A stretch of 64,000 bases of DNA from Lepidurus packardi (Eukaryota > Arthropoda > Branchiopoda > Notostraca > Triopsidae): positions 3,720,001 through 3,784,000 of the forward strand of contig JAKZAN010000007.1 in assembly GCA_023053545.1 (NCBI GenBank). Reading direction: 5' to 3'. The notes beneath the pieces were generated by a model, which searched no databases, had not been told where the DNA came from, and worked only from the letters and a program-made list of their open reading frames with translations. The position numbers and the translations under genes were made by a program. Each line of letters starts with the position of its first letter. Position 1 is the first letter of the stretch. Below, piece after piece: positions 1 to 13,005 of this stretch.

Positions 1-317
1 TAATTTTCTAGGAGCATGACATTACTGCAATAACCAGCTGTGATGTGATTCCCTTCAGCGATGAAAACTCCTCTTTTCGTCTGTTAACACTTACCACCGC
101 ATGACTGCGAGAAATTTGTTCTCCACCTCCTTTATTATTAATTATTATTTTATTTTTACAAACGTAACAATTCGTTTGGACCGTGGTGGAGTATGTCTAG
201 CTCGTCTGGTATGACTTTAACCCTCCCCTTTTAGCGAGTTTTCGAAGGGGGGATAATGTGACATGTTAACCATGAGACCCGAAATCTGGGTGATTGATGA
301 AGGAATTTCCTATGTAG
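1..317. other. intron of the tropomyosin gene
   Basis: I see no exon here. The stretch is AT-rich and ends in the acceptor TATGTAG just before the first tropomyosin exon in the window. The exons for the N-terminal half of the protein must lie to the left of the window. Confidence 0.6.
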
Positions 318-3300
318 GTGGCCCGTAAGCTGGCCATGGTTGAAGCTGACTTGGAACGCGCAGAAGAGCGTGCCGAGACTGGTGAATCGTAAGCCTTAAT
401 TCACATTTTATTTTGCAGATTGGTTTTTACGCAAGTTTTGGACTGTAATTGGTTATGAGTGTTAAGTTTGTTTTTTAGTGAAAATAATGTGAATTTTGGG
501 AATGAAGCCAGAGCTACCCGTTTGTTTAAATATTATTTTTTTTACACCGTATATCGCATGGTGTTGTGTGTTTGTGTGAAAACTGACTCGCATGGTTTTC
601 GTCTTTGTATTTGGTTTTTTGGTTAACCACAGGTTGCTCGCAAATTGGTGATGCTTGAAAGCGATTTGGAGCGTGCAGAAGAACGTGCTGAGCTTGGCGA
701 GCAGTAAGTTTGGTTGGGCAATTTGTATAGTTTAAGTTTACACGCTTTCTCTGTGTTGCTACGAATGTGTCACGGTTTGAGCATGATATTCTTCTTGTTA
801 TTATTATTATTTCTTGAGAATGTTCAGTCCCTAAAGAATTTATATTTTTACAGGAAAATCGTGGAGCTTGAAGAAGAATTGCGTGTCGTAGGCAACAACC
901 TCAAGTCCCTTGAAGTGTCTGAAGAGAAGGTAAATTTGTCTTTTTACATTGAAAATTTTTCCCAAATAATTACAAAATGAAAATTCTAAAATATTTCGAT
1001 CATTGAAACCAAATCCTTCCTCACCTCATTTACAATCCGTGAAACCTTTGACCGCGTTCACCGTTTGGCTCGTGTTTAGGCCAACCAACGTGAAGAAGCC
1101 TACAAGGAGCAAATTAAAACGCTCACGACCAGGCTCAAGCAGGTACACGTACCGCGGCAAAATCTCTTGTTTGAAAGAGTGCAGCTTGAGTTTCGGCACA
1201 CTTGCATCCAGATTTTAGTTTAGCCCTCCCTCACAAACACATTTAGAACCCCATCCTTTTTGAACAAACCAACAAGACTTCCCTTGCATTTTGACCGTGC
1301 TGTTTGTAATCGCGTTGATAGATAGCATTGCACGGTTTTACTGTTTTGCGTTTGTCCTTCCTGACATTTATAGGCCACAGCCCGTGAAGAAGCATACGAA
1401 ACTCAAATTAAGTCGTTGACGTCAAGACTTAAGGAGGTAAGCCTATCATTTTTGTTAAAAAAAAAAAGAAAAAACAGGGAGAGAGAGAAATTATTTATAG
1501 CCAACATGAGACAAATGTTTCAGTTTCAGAAGGTAAGCTTTGATTGGCGTGGATAGTTTTTTGCACGTAGTTAAGTAATTTGCATTGCTGCTGAAGCATG
1601 TTGAGCTGTACTTTGTGTTGTTTTAAAATAATTTGGAAAAAAGCCAGAATCTGATAATATTTATCTATTCATAGGCTGAAGCCCGCGCTGAGTTTGCTGA
1701 GCGCTCCGTACAGAAGTTGCAAAAGGAAGTGGACAGACTGGAAGGTACGATTTACGTTTTTTACGAATGTTTTGTTTTTTATTTTATTCCCTCCCCCAAA
1801 AAGAATAGAAGTATCATTTGTAACATTAATTCTTTTGAACAATTGAGACACAAATATTAACGTGATTAGATTAGTTGGATATGAAGTGTGACTAATCTTA
1901 AAATCTCTTGTGTTTGTGTGTGATTTTTTGTTAAATTAACACGCATGGGCCTTGCAGACGACCTATTAGCCGAAAAGGAACGGAACAAGATCCTGCAAGA
2001 GGAGATGGAGTCCACATTGCAAGATATCCAAAATATGTAAAAACAAGAGTGTAGCCACGCCCGTTTGAATCCGTTTCGCATACACATACATACAGGTTTG
2101 GAAGCAACTTACTCTATTTTCCTAACGAACGAAAACAGACGTCCTGTTTCGCCATTTTATGTTCAGCATTTTTGCTCGCTTTTTTTTCCTCTTTGGCTTT
2201 TTAATGCTCGGAATCGGCTTTTGTTGACGCCAAACCTGTTATTCTCGGGTTTTACGATGTAAATTTATCTTGGCATCCTTGCAAGTCTTAATTAGCTATA
2301 AATTACTCTTACGGAAGAATGCTAATAGAAATTGTCAGAGCATCTGATTTTACTGCTTCGACTCCGTGATGCAAACACGGTTCCGTAATGCAAACAGTTT
2401 TTCAATGTCGCAACTGGGATATTTGTGGGATATTTGTCTTGCCAGTTATCTAACCTGTTCTGTCTAGTTACAAAACAAATTAACTGTTTTGTATGTTAAC
2501 AGCAGAACTCGATAATTGCTTGACAGTGGAGGGAATTTGCTACGTTCCCTTGCATGGCATGGGTAAATAATACCACTTAGACAATAAAGTAGACTGACAC
2601 AAGTTTGGATTAATTTCGACACTTTTATATCAAGTGTAGTTTCCTGTTGTTTTTTTATCGAACTTTTTGACTAACGAGAACTAAAGACAGTACGTAAAGG
2701 GCTGGAGGCGTGGCTTACGGTGGGTAGACAATCCAGGAAATCGAACGTTCTCTCTTGCACGCAAACTATTTTTAATTTCTGACTTATGATTTATTGCGGG
2801 AAATTTTGACTTGAAAGACTTACGGACAGGCTAGGTTTGGTGGCTAATGGTGGCTTTATTTTTCTTTTGTTTTCTTTCCGTTCTTCCTCTCCCCTGTTTC
2901 CGCACACTTACCATACTTCTAGACGAATTGGTGCACGAAAAGGAGAAGTACAAGTCCATCACGGACGAGCTGGACCAGACTTTCTCAGAATTGTCGGGCT
3001 ATTAAAAAACAAATACAGAAATGCCAACTTCTTCCTCCTCGTCCTCCTCAGCTGCCACCTTATGGTTCGCTTACAAACTCTGCTTGTTGGCCCCGCCTTC
3101 CTCTGTTGCCTTTCAACAGCAACTTCTTACCACACAACTTTTTGGAGGGGCAAACAAAACCAAAGTTTTATTATCATTACTTAAATAGGGTCGTAACTTA
3201 ATCTTTAACTTTGTTTTTTTAGCTACTAGCAAAACCTATTATAATTTTTTTCTGTCCAATATCTTGATATTTTTCTTTCTGTCTTCCCCTGACAAATTTT

Positions 3301-3722
3301 CTTTTTGCCTCTCCTGAATACATTATTTATTGGTGTATAAGTTTCGTTAAACACACAAAAAACGTCTGTAATATTTGGTTCTGCATAAATTAAGACCAGT
3401 CACTCTTCACCGATTTTTTTTTTCGTTTCGTTTGCGAGTTTCCAAACATCCTCTATACTCTTGTCTTCTCTCGAGCTTCGCTTCAGTATAAACACCTTCC
3501 GCTCACATTTACCAACACCTGTTGGATCAGACTTTGGGGGAAAGCAAAAGGTGCTGGGTTTTGGGCTAATTTCATTTTATTATTTTAAAAAATCTAAATA
3601 CTTTTTCAGTATTAATAGTTCAGTTTCTTCCACTTTTAGATGAATTGGTGCACGAGAAGGAGAAATACAAAGCCATCGCAGACGAAATGGACCAGACCTT
3701 TGCAGAATTGGCGGGCTATTAG
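318..3722 (+). CDS. tropomyosin, 3' half, with alternative exons (partial gene)
   Basis: Coiled-coil actin-filament protein that regulates muscle contraction and the cytoskeleton. The left part of the gene is outside the window. Exons: 318-388 or 633-703 (71 nt each, mutually exclusive; [20 protein letters not shown] and a diverged copy); 854-929 ([20 protein letters not shown]); 1080-1142 or 1374-1436 (63 nt each, [20 protein letters not shown] and [20 protein letters not shown]); 1675-1744 (shared); then three alternative last exons, each 83 nt and phase 1: 1958-2040 (ends DIQNM), 2923-3005 (ends TFSELSGY) and 3640-3722 (ends TFAELAGY). All splice phases agree. The 2923 exon gives the classical crustacean/insect muscle C-terminus. 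Exon choice is presumably tissue-specific, as in Drosophila Tm genes. The family assignment is near certain; which exons are used together is inferred. Confidence 0.96.
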
Positions 3723-4010
3723 GGAAAGAAGAAGAAAAAACGGATTCAAAAGAGAATAATTTGGCTTCCTGTATAATTTACTTTTTTTGGGTCTCCCTTT
3801 TCGCTCTCACTGTCCGACATCCCCACCTTAAAGAATACTTATATTTTTTCTTTTTAGTTTCCATATATCCCTTGCCACGTGCTTGGTTAAATTATTAGAT
3901 TATTCATGGCTGTTAGAGGATGGTTAAATTATATTGTTTCCTTTTTCTCTCCTTTTATCAGTTACCTCTCCATTTCATTCTTTCCAGACATTTTATTTTT
4001 TTTCACATAG

Positions 4011-4150
4011 AGGTGGAGCTAGAACAGACAGAAGACAGATTCGATTTATTTATCTTATGTTCTTCGGTTGTGTTCAAACGGAAAACGGAACGAAACCATT
4101 TAGCTTTTGCTTTAATCACTGCCGGGTTTCATTATAGAAAAAAAACTTGA
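4011..4150 (+). other. possible fourth tropomyosin last exon
   Basis: After a pyrimidine-rich tract and a CACATAG acceptor, the frame matching the tropomyosin phase (one base carried over) is open for 46 codons to a TGA at 4148-4150. It begins EVELEQTEDRFD, which is coiled-coil-like, then becomes hydrophobic and basic. It lies about 290 bp after the third known last exon. It does not resemble the canonical tropomyosin tail, so it may be a chance reading frame. Confidence 0.22.
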
Positions 4151-4881
4151 AAACGTGAACTGTCTTGGGTTGCATAACTGAAAAGCAAACTAGAAAGGTC
4201 AAAGATTAATTTCCTCCACAGTTTTTCAACCTTCCCAAAATCATAAGATTCTGGTTTCCGCCCATTACAGTTTATATAAAAGACCTGTCTTGAACACTTC
4301 TTTGAGAGCACAATCGCTGGTGAACCTTGATTTTTTTTTCTTGGCTTGTAGAGTGGTGCGAAACTTATTATAATACCAGTTTTTTGTCAACTACACCCAA
4401 GTTCTTTTTTTCTAAGTTGTGATTTTTTCCCATGTCTTGCAATCGGTGTCGTTTATTTCCAGATTGAGGAGAGAGAACGCTTTATTAAGGAAATAACCAA
4501 CAGGTTCTTAACTGACGCACAAGTGTCACTTTCTACAGCGAGATACATTACACCTGTTTGTCAGTAAATCCGATGAACGTGTTGCAACGGAATAGCAGAG
4601 CTTTCAAAGTGACATCTAGTGCAACCCTAAAACACTGATTTCTAAAACATTTCAAAAGTTCCGTCAACTGCAGAGGATACCGTTGAAGCACTGAGTATTA
4701 AGAAGTGTAATCTCTTTTTATTATGCAAATCATTCACACTTGAGACATGAAAAATGCGTAGACATGTGACAAACAACAAAGGGCTGCACATCTGTGGAGA
4801 ATTGTGTGGGGAGCAACATAATAACCGTCTTTAGCATTTTATTTTTTATAATTTAAAACAAAAAATATATAATTGTAGACG
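4151..4881. other. intergenic, tropomyosin to Spaetzle-like gene
   Basis: I see no convincing gene. A short open stretch follows a TTTCCAG acceptor at about 4461 (IEERERFIKEITN) and could be an exon, but its phase does not fit tropomyosin. An octamer-like ATGCAAAT occurs near 4723. The tropomyosin and Spaetzle-like genes converge here, so their 3' UTRs probably lie in this stretch. Confidence 0.4.
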
Positions 4882-7800
4882 TTATCGCACCGTAGAATTG
4901 GAACTGTGCGTTTGGAATTCTGGACCTAATAAGGGTGGCACGATCTCACAGGCACAGCCACTGCGTATTTTGATGTAGTCAAGTCGATAATTGGTTTCAG
5001 AGAAGGAGTCCCGTACGAGGGCGTAACTATACGAGTATTTCTGCACACATCTGGACACTTTCTTGAGTTTCGAGTCGACAAAGCGACAGGGTTTGTTGGC
5101 GCCCAAGAAATCCGCTTCGCATGAGCGTTCATAAAATCGCTGGCCGATCTCGCCTTGGCGGTACAACTCCACGTGATGGCCCGCCATGTTGATTCCACCG
5201 AGTGGCTCCACCATTTCGAGGACCGTAGGACAGCACTCGAGCGTCTGCGAATCGGTTACGCCGTCAGCTTGGGCCAACAAGTGGAGCAACTCTCTGTGTA
5301 TCCGTTTATTCCGCGATGCCCAATCCCGTAACTTCTTCCCGCGATTCTTTCGAGTGCCACTTTCATGGAGGGGAGTTTCTGTCTGTTTTGGCTGCTCGGA
5401 ACTTGGTTTCGTTTTGGCCTTTTTTGGTTTGGATTGCGCTGGGGAATGATGGCGGTTCTCCGTGAGGTCTGCAAATCCATCTTTTTTTTCGATCCTCCGA
5501 TTAGGGATAGGGCTCCTACGTTTGGGGCGAGCAATGACCAATTAACAAAAAATAAGTTGTCACGGGGCCCAAAGTCTTGGCGTTCAAGTCACCTGTTTGA
5601 CTTGCAGCCCCCCCCCCCCCCGCCTCAAAGGAAAACCAAGACGAGATAATGAGTGTGCTTGCATGCAAATGGAGGCAACCCAGAACTATAGGAAGAATGT
5701 CCTAATTGTATAGCGCTTTTGCCGGTTCACCTTGCCACGTGTAGAAAGAACCCAGGGTATCACCGAAAATCGATTAAAAAATAATCTTAAAGTCCAAGAA
5801 AGAAGAAGAAATTACCGCATTTTCTGAGAACCGGATGATCTAACTGGTTCCAAAGTCAGGAACACAAGCTCAAATAAAATAAAATATAAAAAGTTTTCTT
5901 AAATGAAAAGCAAATTGCATTGAGGGCACACACCAGAGCAGGTTATCGTGTGGTTGCAGCAATACTTTTGCCCGTTGGACAACTTCTCCCGTCTCGCAGT
6001 CGAGTAGATGAGCAGCCTAGCCTTCCTTTAGCTAACCAATGAAACACGATACAGAGCTCCGATCTCAAACGATCTCGATCCAGCGTAAAAAATTCTTTAA
6101 TTTATTTTTTTTTCTGTGTTTTTTTTGTGTGCCTCTTTTTTTTAAAAGGGATACGATACTAGCAGACACGAGTATAACTTGCGCAGTACCCTTTATTTTT
6201 TTGGTGGGGAAGAAGACTTTGGTTGGCTATACGCATCCAGTTAACTGAATTCTTGGTTCAACGAAACCTCGATAAAACCTCGGCCGAACGACCGCAGTGT
6301 TCCGAATAATTTAATTTTAAACCTAGACGACACCCTTGTTGCTATGCAAAGTTATCGTGCCTGTTAGGCAAACTAATGGTGCTTAGATTGGGGGAAGCAA
6401 CCAACAACGAATTTGTTCGCTGTTGATCGTGGGGAGATGACTCATTTGGAAACCGTCGTTTGACTGAGTTCAGACCAACTGTCTTGTTTTGGTCGGACCA
6501 TGTTACCGAGCTTTTTAGAATCCCATTAAAACCCCTTCGTTGTCACGTGTAGTCCCTGCTGAAGGTCAGCGAGTGGGTAGGAACGAGCTCAACCTCATAA
6601 AAACGTCGATACCTTTTCCCGAAAATGTCCGGTTTTTCCGAAAGCAACAAGTCTGTGTTTATGCACGCAACATTGAAATCTTAAAATCATTTCAATCAAA
6701 CTGTAATTCCCATTGACTCAGACTAGTTTTGTTTCGGGTGAATTGTGTTTACCAATAAGCTTTTCAAACCCGATAAAAACCATTCAGTGTTACTTGCAGC
6801 CACCCAATGATGTTGGATGTGAAGAAAAATATGATGTCCGTTAAGATTTAGATATGCAATCAGACGATACTACTACATTCTTGTAAGTGCTTGCAAGATT
6901 CAACACCAATTTAGGCACTGAATATCCTGGCACTTCGCTTCCTTGTCTCGAGTCTTGTCAACTTGGAAAATACAAAATAAAAACAAAATGTAAAGTTTAC
7001 AATCAGCTTTTAAAATTGATTCATGGTAGCCAGTTGTTAAGTGGCAACGACGGCTTTGGCAAAATATCGTAAAACAGAATCTACACTAGCAATAATTTTC
7101 GGTGTCAGCTTGTACACATTTTTAAGCCAAGTTCAGGAGACGGGATACGAAAGCAAATTCTTGTCTGGTAGCACATAAAGTCTTCCCCCCTCAAGAGTCT
7201 AGTCACAGAATAGTAGGAAAATCCGGTTGTTAAATTAACAGGTGTGGATCGCCGTTTGGTTTTGCGGCATCACCTTCCAACTAGTTAGCACAGAGCAGCG
7301 AAACTTGCTCTTCCTCGAAACTCTTATATCTTTTTTCTTAACATCTCGGTACGGGACTTTGCCGAAGTGTCCTTACTGTGCTGTATTTGAAACATGGAAA
7401 GAGTGTTAGGAAGACCAAACACCAAACTACAGCCACAAACCAAAGAACTCTTGTCTCTTTTTCTTTACAAGCCATTGATAGGTCTGTATATTGCATTACT
7501 CATCTTGTGTAACAAACTTAGCATGCTCGTATCAAGCGGCGGTTATCGGAAAGTGAAAGAAAACCGGTAAGAAAATTTAAATGCAACTGTTTTGGGATAC
7601 AAAATTGTGTAAAATTACAAACTTACGGATGAGGGGATTCGAATGAAGTCATGGCAAGAAGTGGGTTCGAGGGGATGGACGTTGTGGTGGTGGGGTGCTT
7701 CTTATGGTGCTTGTGTTTGTTCTTGGTACCTTTGTCCTTCTTGGGGGAGGATGTGGAGGTGGAGGCAGTGGTAGTACTACTACTGGCGTCGCAGATGATT

Positions 7801-9827
7801 GTTACCAGCAAAATTGCCTATAGAACGCACAAACGCAACTTTTACAATTTCACAATACAGGTACGAATCCCTCGCCAAACACGGCATGGCGCATACTGTC
7901 GACGTTGTTTATTAATGGCTGGAAATTCTTGGGGTAAATAAGAACCACCGTATCCCCTGATGAGCAACAAGCTCCACTTTGTCAAAAGCTTACAAGTTTT
8001 AACGAGAATTTGAAAACTTGGGGAATTTGAAAGGTGGTGGTGCATTATGCGTATGCGTGCGTGTGCGTGGGAAAACGGCAAACAAACAATCGAGAGGGAT
8101 ATTTGTGTTTCATCCAAAAGGTGGTTGCAGCAGCTTCTCTGTCTCGTTATGATAAAGTTGTTGAGTCATGGTCCCAAAGTAGCTTTTGGAACCGTCAAGA
8201 CGTTTCCGCAAAGTGGGAGAAACTCCACAAGAACAACCGTGACTTTGGTCCACTGGTGATAAAGATAACATGTTCGACTTTCTCAAATTTGCCCCAACCT
8301 TTTTTAGTGATTGACACAGAAATGTATTGCTTTAAACGCTTGAAACACTCAAAAGGTCTGCCAATTAGTTTTACTTAACGTCTAAGTCTATCCTACGCCT
8401 TTCTAATGTTAAACTCTTCAGGTTTCTCCTCAACTTTGACATCTATCAAACTGAACATGAAAAGTTTACGAAAAATGGGGGAAAATGTTTTAATGGTGTG
8501 GAGGAGGGTAAAACACTTTCCAGACGTGTTAAAAATTATACACATATATAAAACAAAGGTGAAGTCGAAAATGGCCATTTGACTATCTGACTTGTAAAGT
8601 AGCCACATTCCTGACATTTCAGTTCCTATTTGGGTCTAAAGGGGGTCTTAAAACGAGGTCTTGGGTGATTTGTCGCTTCGACAATGGGTTTTCTGGCCTG
8701 TCAAAGATTCCGAGGCGCGTAAACAACTCGAAAGCGAAGGAAGAAGATAATCTCATCAAATCTGGCTACAATGCTCTGACGCTTCCCTCTCAATGAGCCT
8801 TTAAAAATTATTACATGCTTACCAGGAGGGTGGGAGAGAGCTTTCGAAAAATTCAAAATAAAATTCCTACATTTCTCAAGTTTTAGAAACCTCAGCCTAC
8901 GAGAATATAAAAGGGGTTAAGGGGGGTGCTCAAAACCTTTGGGGTTTTTGTAGCTTGCAGATGTGAATGTAGTGCCTTGGCAGTTATAGGGCAAACGCCC
9001 CAATATGCATAAGAGTGGTGGGGGGACTTAACGAAGGATGGGATTAAAAGTTGGTAAGTTTGCCCCAGCTGCGGAGGAATTGATTTTCGGGATTGCAAAG
9101 GATGTTTGCGTTTGAGTCAGGTATAGAATGTGCAGTATATACAGAAGAGAGAAGAGAGGCCAATAGCGGAATGTGACACACCCGCCCACCTCGACGTGAT
9201 ATTTTGGCCCCTTACACATTCTCTGGAGTCAGTCCATAGAAAGATTTCAAATGACCAGACAAGTCTTTTGTCACCACTCGCTGACCAAGGCTTCCAAATC
9301 GTGACGTCACTGTCGCACACTTTGTAACCCCCAACTTATTCCAAGTTCTTATGTACTCATGTACTGCACAGATACACGCTTACGCGTACGCACACACCAA
9401 TTCCTTTGCTAATAGAATATCAGCAAGGCTTACTGATAACATAAATATTCAAAAGGAAAGATTAGACATAAAAGATCTCAAAGAACATTGAAGATATCAA
9501 TTCCCTGGTTAAATAGTTCCGAACAATCACTCTAAAAAAAGTTTCCGCGGATCTTGGTTGAACTAGGTTGAAATCATTGACTATAATCTCGTAGATTACA
9601 AGTTTCTTAATTTTGAATTAAAGGATACCGAAATCCAGAAAAAATTCCTCGATAATCTGGAAATTATCAGATAAATACGGAAATTCTCCAAAAGTCCCAT
9701 CAGTAGAAAAAATCATACACTCTTGGTATTGCTTATCCTGTATGAATTTTTTTCAGAGTTGAGAAATAATACAAAACTTGATTAAAAGTAAACTTACGGC
9801 TAAGATCACGAAAATCGCCAGGCGCAT
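4882..9827 (-). CDS. Spaetzle-family neurotrophin (NT1/Spz2-like), complete in 3 exons
   Basis: Secreted cystine-knot cytokine, the ligand type of Toll receptors. Exons on the minus strand: 9827-9798, 7817-7627 and 5515-4882, giving 284 aa. Exon 1 encodes only MRLAIFVILA; joined to exon 2 (AILLVTIICDAS) it forms a clear signal peptide split by an intron, which explains why it is easily missed. Exon 2 continues with a Ser/Thr-rich and Lys/His-rich linker. Exon 3 holds the prodomain end, a furin-type site RNKR (142-145), and the knot with seven cysteines (168, 169, 206, 217, 230, 261, 263) in the pattern CCPTVLEM..RFYERSC..PCRFVD..SRCVQKYSYSYALVRD..SGCAC. The introns are about 2.1 and 2.0 kb. 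The exon 2-3 join is phase 2 and restores frame. The subfamily (NT1/Spz2) is a judgement from motif memory. Confidence 0.9.
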
Positions 9828-10634
9828 TGCGGGTGGGAGCAGAGCCTAAAAAAGCCCAGTAGGAAACTACATCCGAGGAGGAACCCAATTTGGCTCATGG
9901 AGAGCCCATACAATTAAAGTGCTCAATTTTGAAAATTAAAAAATAAGAAAGTAAATCACTTAAAATCCGCGTCTCTGCTTTTGTAGCAGTCTCTTACATC
10001 ACAGAATCACATTGAAAATTAACACTTGAAGTCAATGTAATGTCGGTTAATAAATCTGTGAGCGGCTTTAGAATTTCAATCCGGAAGCACTGGCGCCAAG
10101 TTAACTCACTGTTACTTTTTGTAGTAAATAAAGCAATTAACCCCAGGACGTTCCGAAACACTCGGCGATGTTTTCACACTTGGCCAAAAAAGGGCCTATC
10201 TCTGTTATTAGCAATAAACAAATGATTGACAGCCACTCGTAGCGCAAGTCGTGAAATACATCGTGAAATTCATCCGGGTCGGTCACAATCTTCAAAGGAA
10301 AATATGTGTAAGTCCGATTCCCAAAATTCGTGTTATTTTTCGGTGAAGTCACTTTTTCTCCAGTCTCGTTGCACTAGAATAACCTTCTTAAGTACGGGGC
10401 ACACAAATTAGGTCACGCTGATCTTCGGCGTCGAATTCCATACTCTCCATATAAGTTTAGGAACTTATTCAGCTTGCATTTACAACGGCCGCTTTTCCTC
10501 GATCCAAAAACCGCCAGAACTATTTGGGAAAAACGATCTCACAATTTTTGTTCAGCAACTGGGCAGCAAAAGAGTGGAAGCTGAGGCAAGTTGGAGCTCA
10601 TTTGGCGACCATATAGGCCTGAGCCACGCGGACG

Positions 10635-10643
10635 TTTATATAG
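10635..10643 (-). promoter_or_regulatory. TATA-like box (CTATATAAA) upstream of the Spaetzle-like gene
   Basis: Read on the minus strand the site is CTATATAAA in a locally GC-richer context. It lies about 0.8 kb before the start codon of the Spaetzle-like gene, so it would imply a long 5' UTR or a leader intron. In an AT-rich tract such a match may be chance. Confidence 0.2.
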
Positions 10644-12940
10644 TGTGGGCGCATAAAACCCAGAGAACTTCCTTTTCAAATTTGGGGCGGTCCTATGTCT
10701 GCCGACAAGGGGCGGAGCTTACATTGGGTATGGTATACTGTACTATTCTCACACGTATTAAGAAGACGGAACTTGGGACCACGTTTCAGCGCTTTTCTGT
10801 AGTTTTTCCTAATTATTGGAGAAATAAAGAATTTCCTCCTCTACACAGATTGCGCTCCTTTAGGGTTGGATCTTTTCTAGCTCCAAACTCACATGGAATT
10901 TGCTTCGGAATGTTAATTTGGACATGACCATCTTAGAAGGCATTGGAAACTATTTGCTAAAAAAATGGAAGAAAAGCAAGGCCAGACAAAGTGACAGACA
11001 ACTTGACTAAAGTTGACGTAAGCTCTCCACCATACGTACTTAACAATGTCTTGTCCTCTTGTTTGGGGGGTTAACAAAAGATGCGCAAAAACCTACTTCT
11101 ATATCCCTTTTTTATAGTATACAAAAAAATAGTTACTAGTCACGGGAAAAGCACAAGTGACGTCGAGGAAATCCCTTGCTATGATGTCACAATGGTCAAA
11201 AGAGTTACAAGTTTCTGGTATTATAGATCGCGTACCCGGATAAAGGTTCAAGATTCTTTCATTGCTACTCAGTTTCTTTTATATCCCATACAAATCTTGG
11301 GGTGAGGAGGGTTGTAACGTAAAAAAATATGGAGGAAGTTCCGGCTTGAAGAAATTAATTATTTTCTTGTTGCCTTATACTTTCAAGGCTTTTCCTTTCA
11401 ACTATTTGCTATTGTTGCGGACTCGTGTGTGTGTCAATCAGGTATACCAGCCAAATATCAAGTCTACTTTAACGATGGGTGGGTTTTAAAGATGGAAATT
11501 AGAGGGAAGAGGGGAATTCCAGCGGGAATTCTCCGGCCAAGTTCGTGAAGGACCGCACAGCGTGCTTAATATAACCCCGTTCGTTCTTTTTTTTCCCCTT
11601 CTAAATTGTATATGGAAGGGAAAATTGCATTGTTGATGTACAATGCTATAAATGTATCTGTATAAGAATATAAGATCTCTAAAGTTCCGTAACAGGATAT
11701 GGTTACAGAAGGATATGCCTCCGATTGTTCAAATGGCTCAAATTTTCCCTCCGAGAAGGAACCTTTTTTCCCGAAAAAAATCCCCTAATTATCCATTGTT
11801 TTCTTTTTTAAGGAAAAAATCATAATAATTCATAATAATCATATAAATACTTTAAACTAAAAAAATCAAGGTCTAATCTCTCTTAGATTAAGGAAAGATT
11901 TGTAGATTTTGCAAAAGTTCAACAGTGACTCAACAATCCATACGCGAATTGAGATATTTTGTGGGCCAATAAAGGATACGGTACGGCTTGTTTTCTTTTT
12001 GTTACTTTTTTTTTACACTTTATTAGCCCCAAAAAACGGGAGATACCCTGAACAAGACACGGCGCTTTCAGAAAAAGACGCACTGAAAAGGATAATTGGG
12101 ACATTTCATCTGTCACAGCCTATTAGGGTTGCCTTTAAGTTGAAGGACATGTTAAACAGTAAAGCCCCTTTTTCTTGGCAACAAAAGCAAAAGACCTCGA
12201 TTTCCGATGCGGAAGTGAAACATGAGAGCTTCTAACGCTTCTAACCTTCCACTTATATGTATACACACCAACGTGTGTTCCATTGCAATACCACATCGTT
12301 AATTGTTCTTTCCACAGCGTGGCATCAAAACCCGTCTTGATTACAATACTGGCTATCAATACTGAATATTATCTGTAAAAGTCGAAGAAGTAATAGTACA
12401 CGCAATTTAACGCCAGTAAGCATTCTTTAGTTTCGCTTCAACGCTCCAAATAGGTATTGGATGCCACGATAGCATAGGAACGTAGAAGCTGTCTTACGTA
12501 GAAAGTAAACGAAATTTTCACAAAACGTCTTAACGTACGTAATGCTAATGCGGAGTACAAGAAAAATATATTTTTTTATTTTCGCCTTCATCAATTCACA
12601 AAATGTAAATTGAATTTTTCAAGTACGCAAATAAAAGGCAAAATTGCAAATTGGGAAACTCTTGTCCTAGACATTATTTTAGTGATTTTTTAAGGAGGAT
12701 TTCATGCAAAATGAGTCCGTGGTAATAAGGTTATCCCTAAGGGTTATCCTGCTTGCCGTTTTATATGCGCAGAAGCAATGCGCGTTCATAGACATTCATG
12801 CAAAGCACTGCGGAGTCTCGGCAACGTGACACAAGAGCGACTCGGCATGACGACAGGTCCATAATCCAACACGTTCTCCGGAAAATAATGGCAAACGGAA
12901 GTCATGTAAACCGGCGTCAACGAAAGTTAATGAGAATCGT

Positions 12941-12955
12941 TAACCTAACCTAACC
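12941..12955 (-). repeat. short telomere-like CCTAA run
   Basis: The plus strand reads TAACCTAACCTAACC, which is three units of the arthropod telomeric TTAGG repeat read on the minus strand. It is too short to be a telomere and is probably chance or a repair scar. Confidence 0.3.
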
Positions 12956-13005
12956 GAACCAATTTACAATACAACACCAATTTTCAACTCGAACTTTCAA
13001 CTAAG

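Noticed and set aside
10574-10927. 117-codon open frame on the plus strand
   Set aside because: No domain, no splice partners, random composition, and it lies opposite the putative Spaetzle-like promoter.
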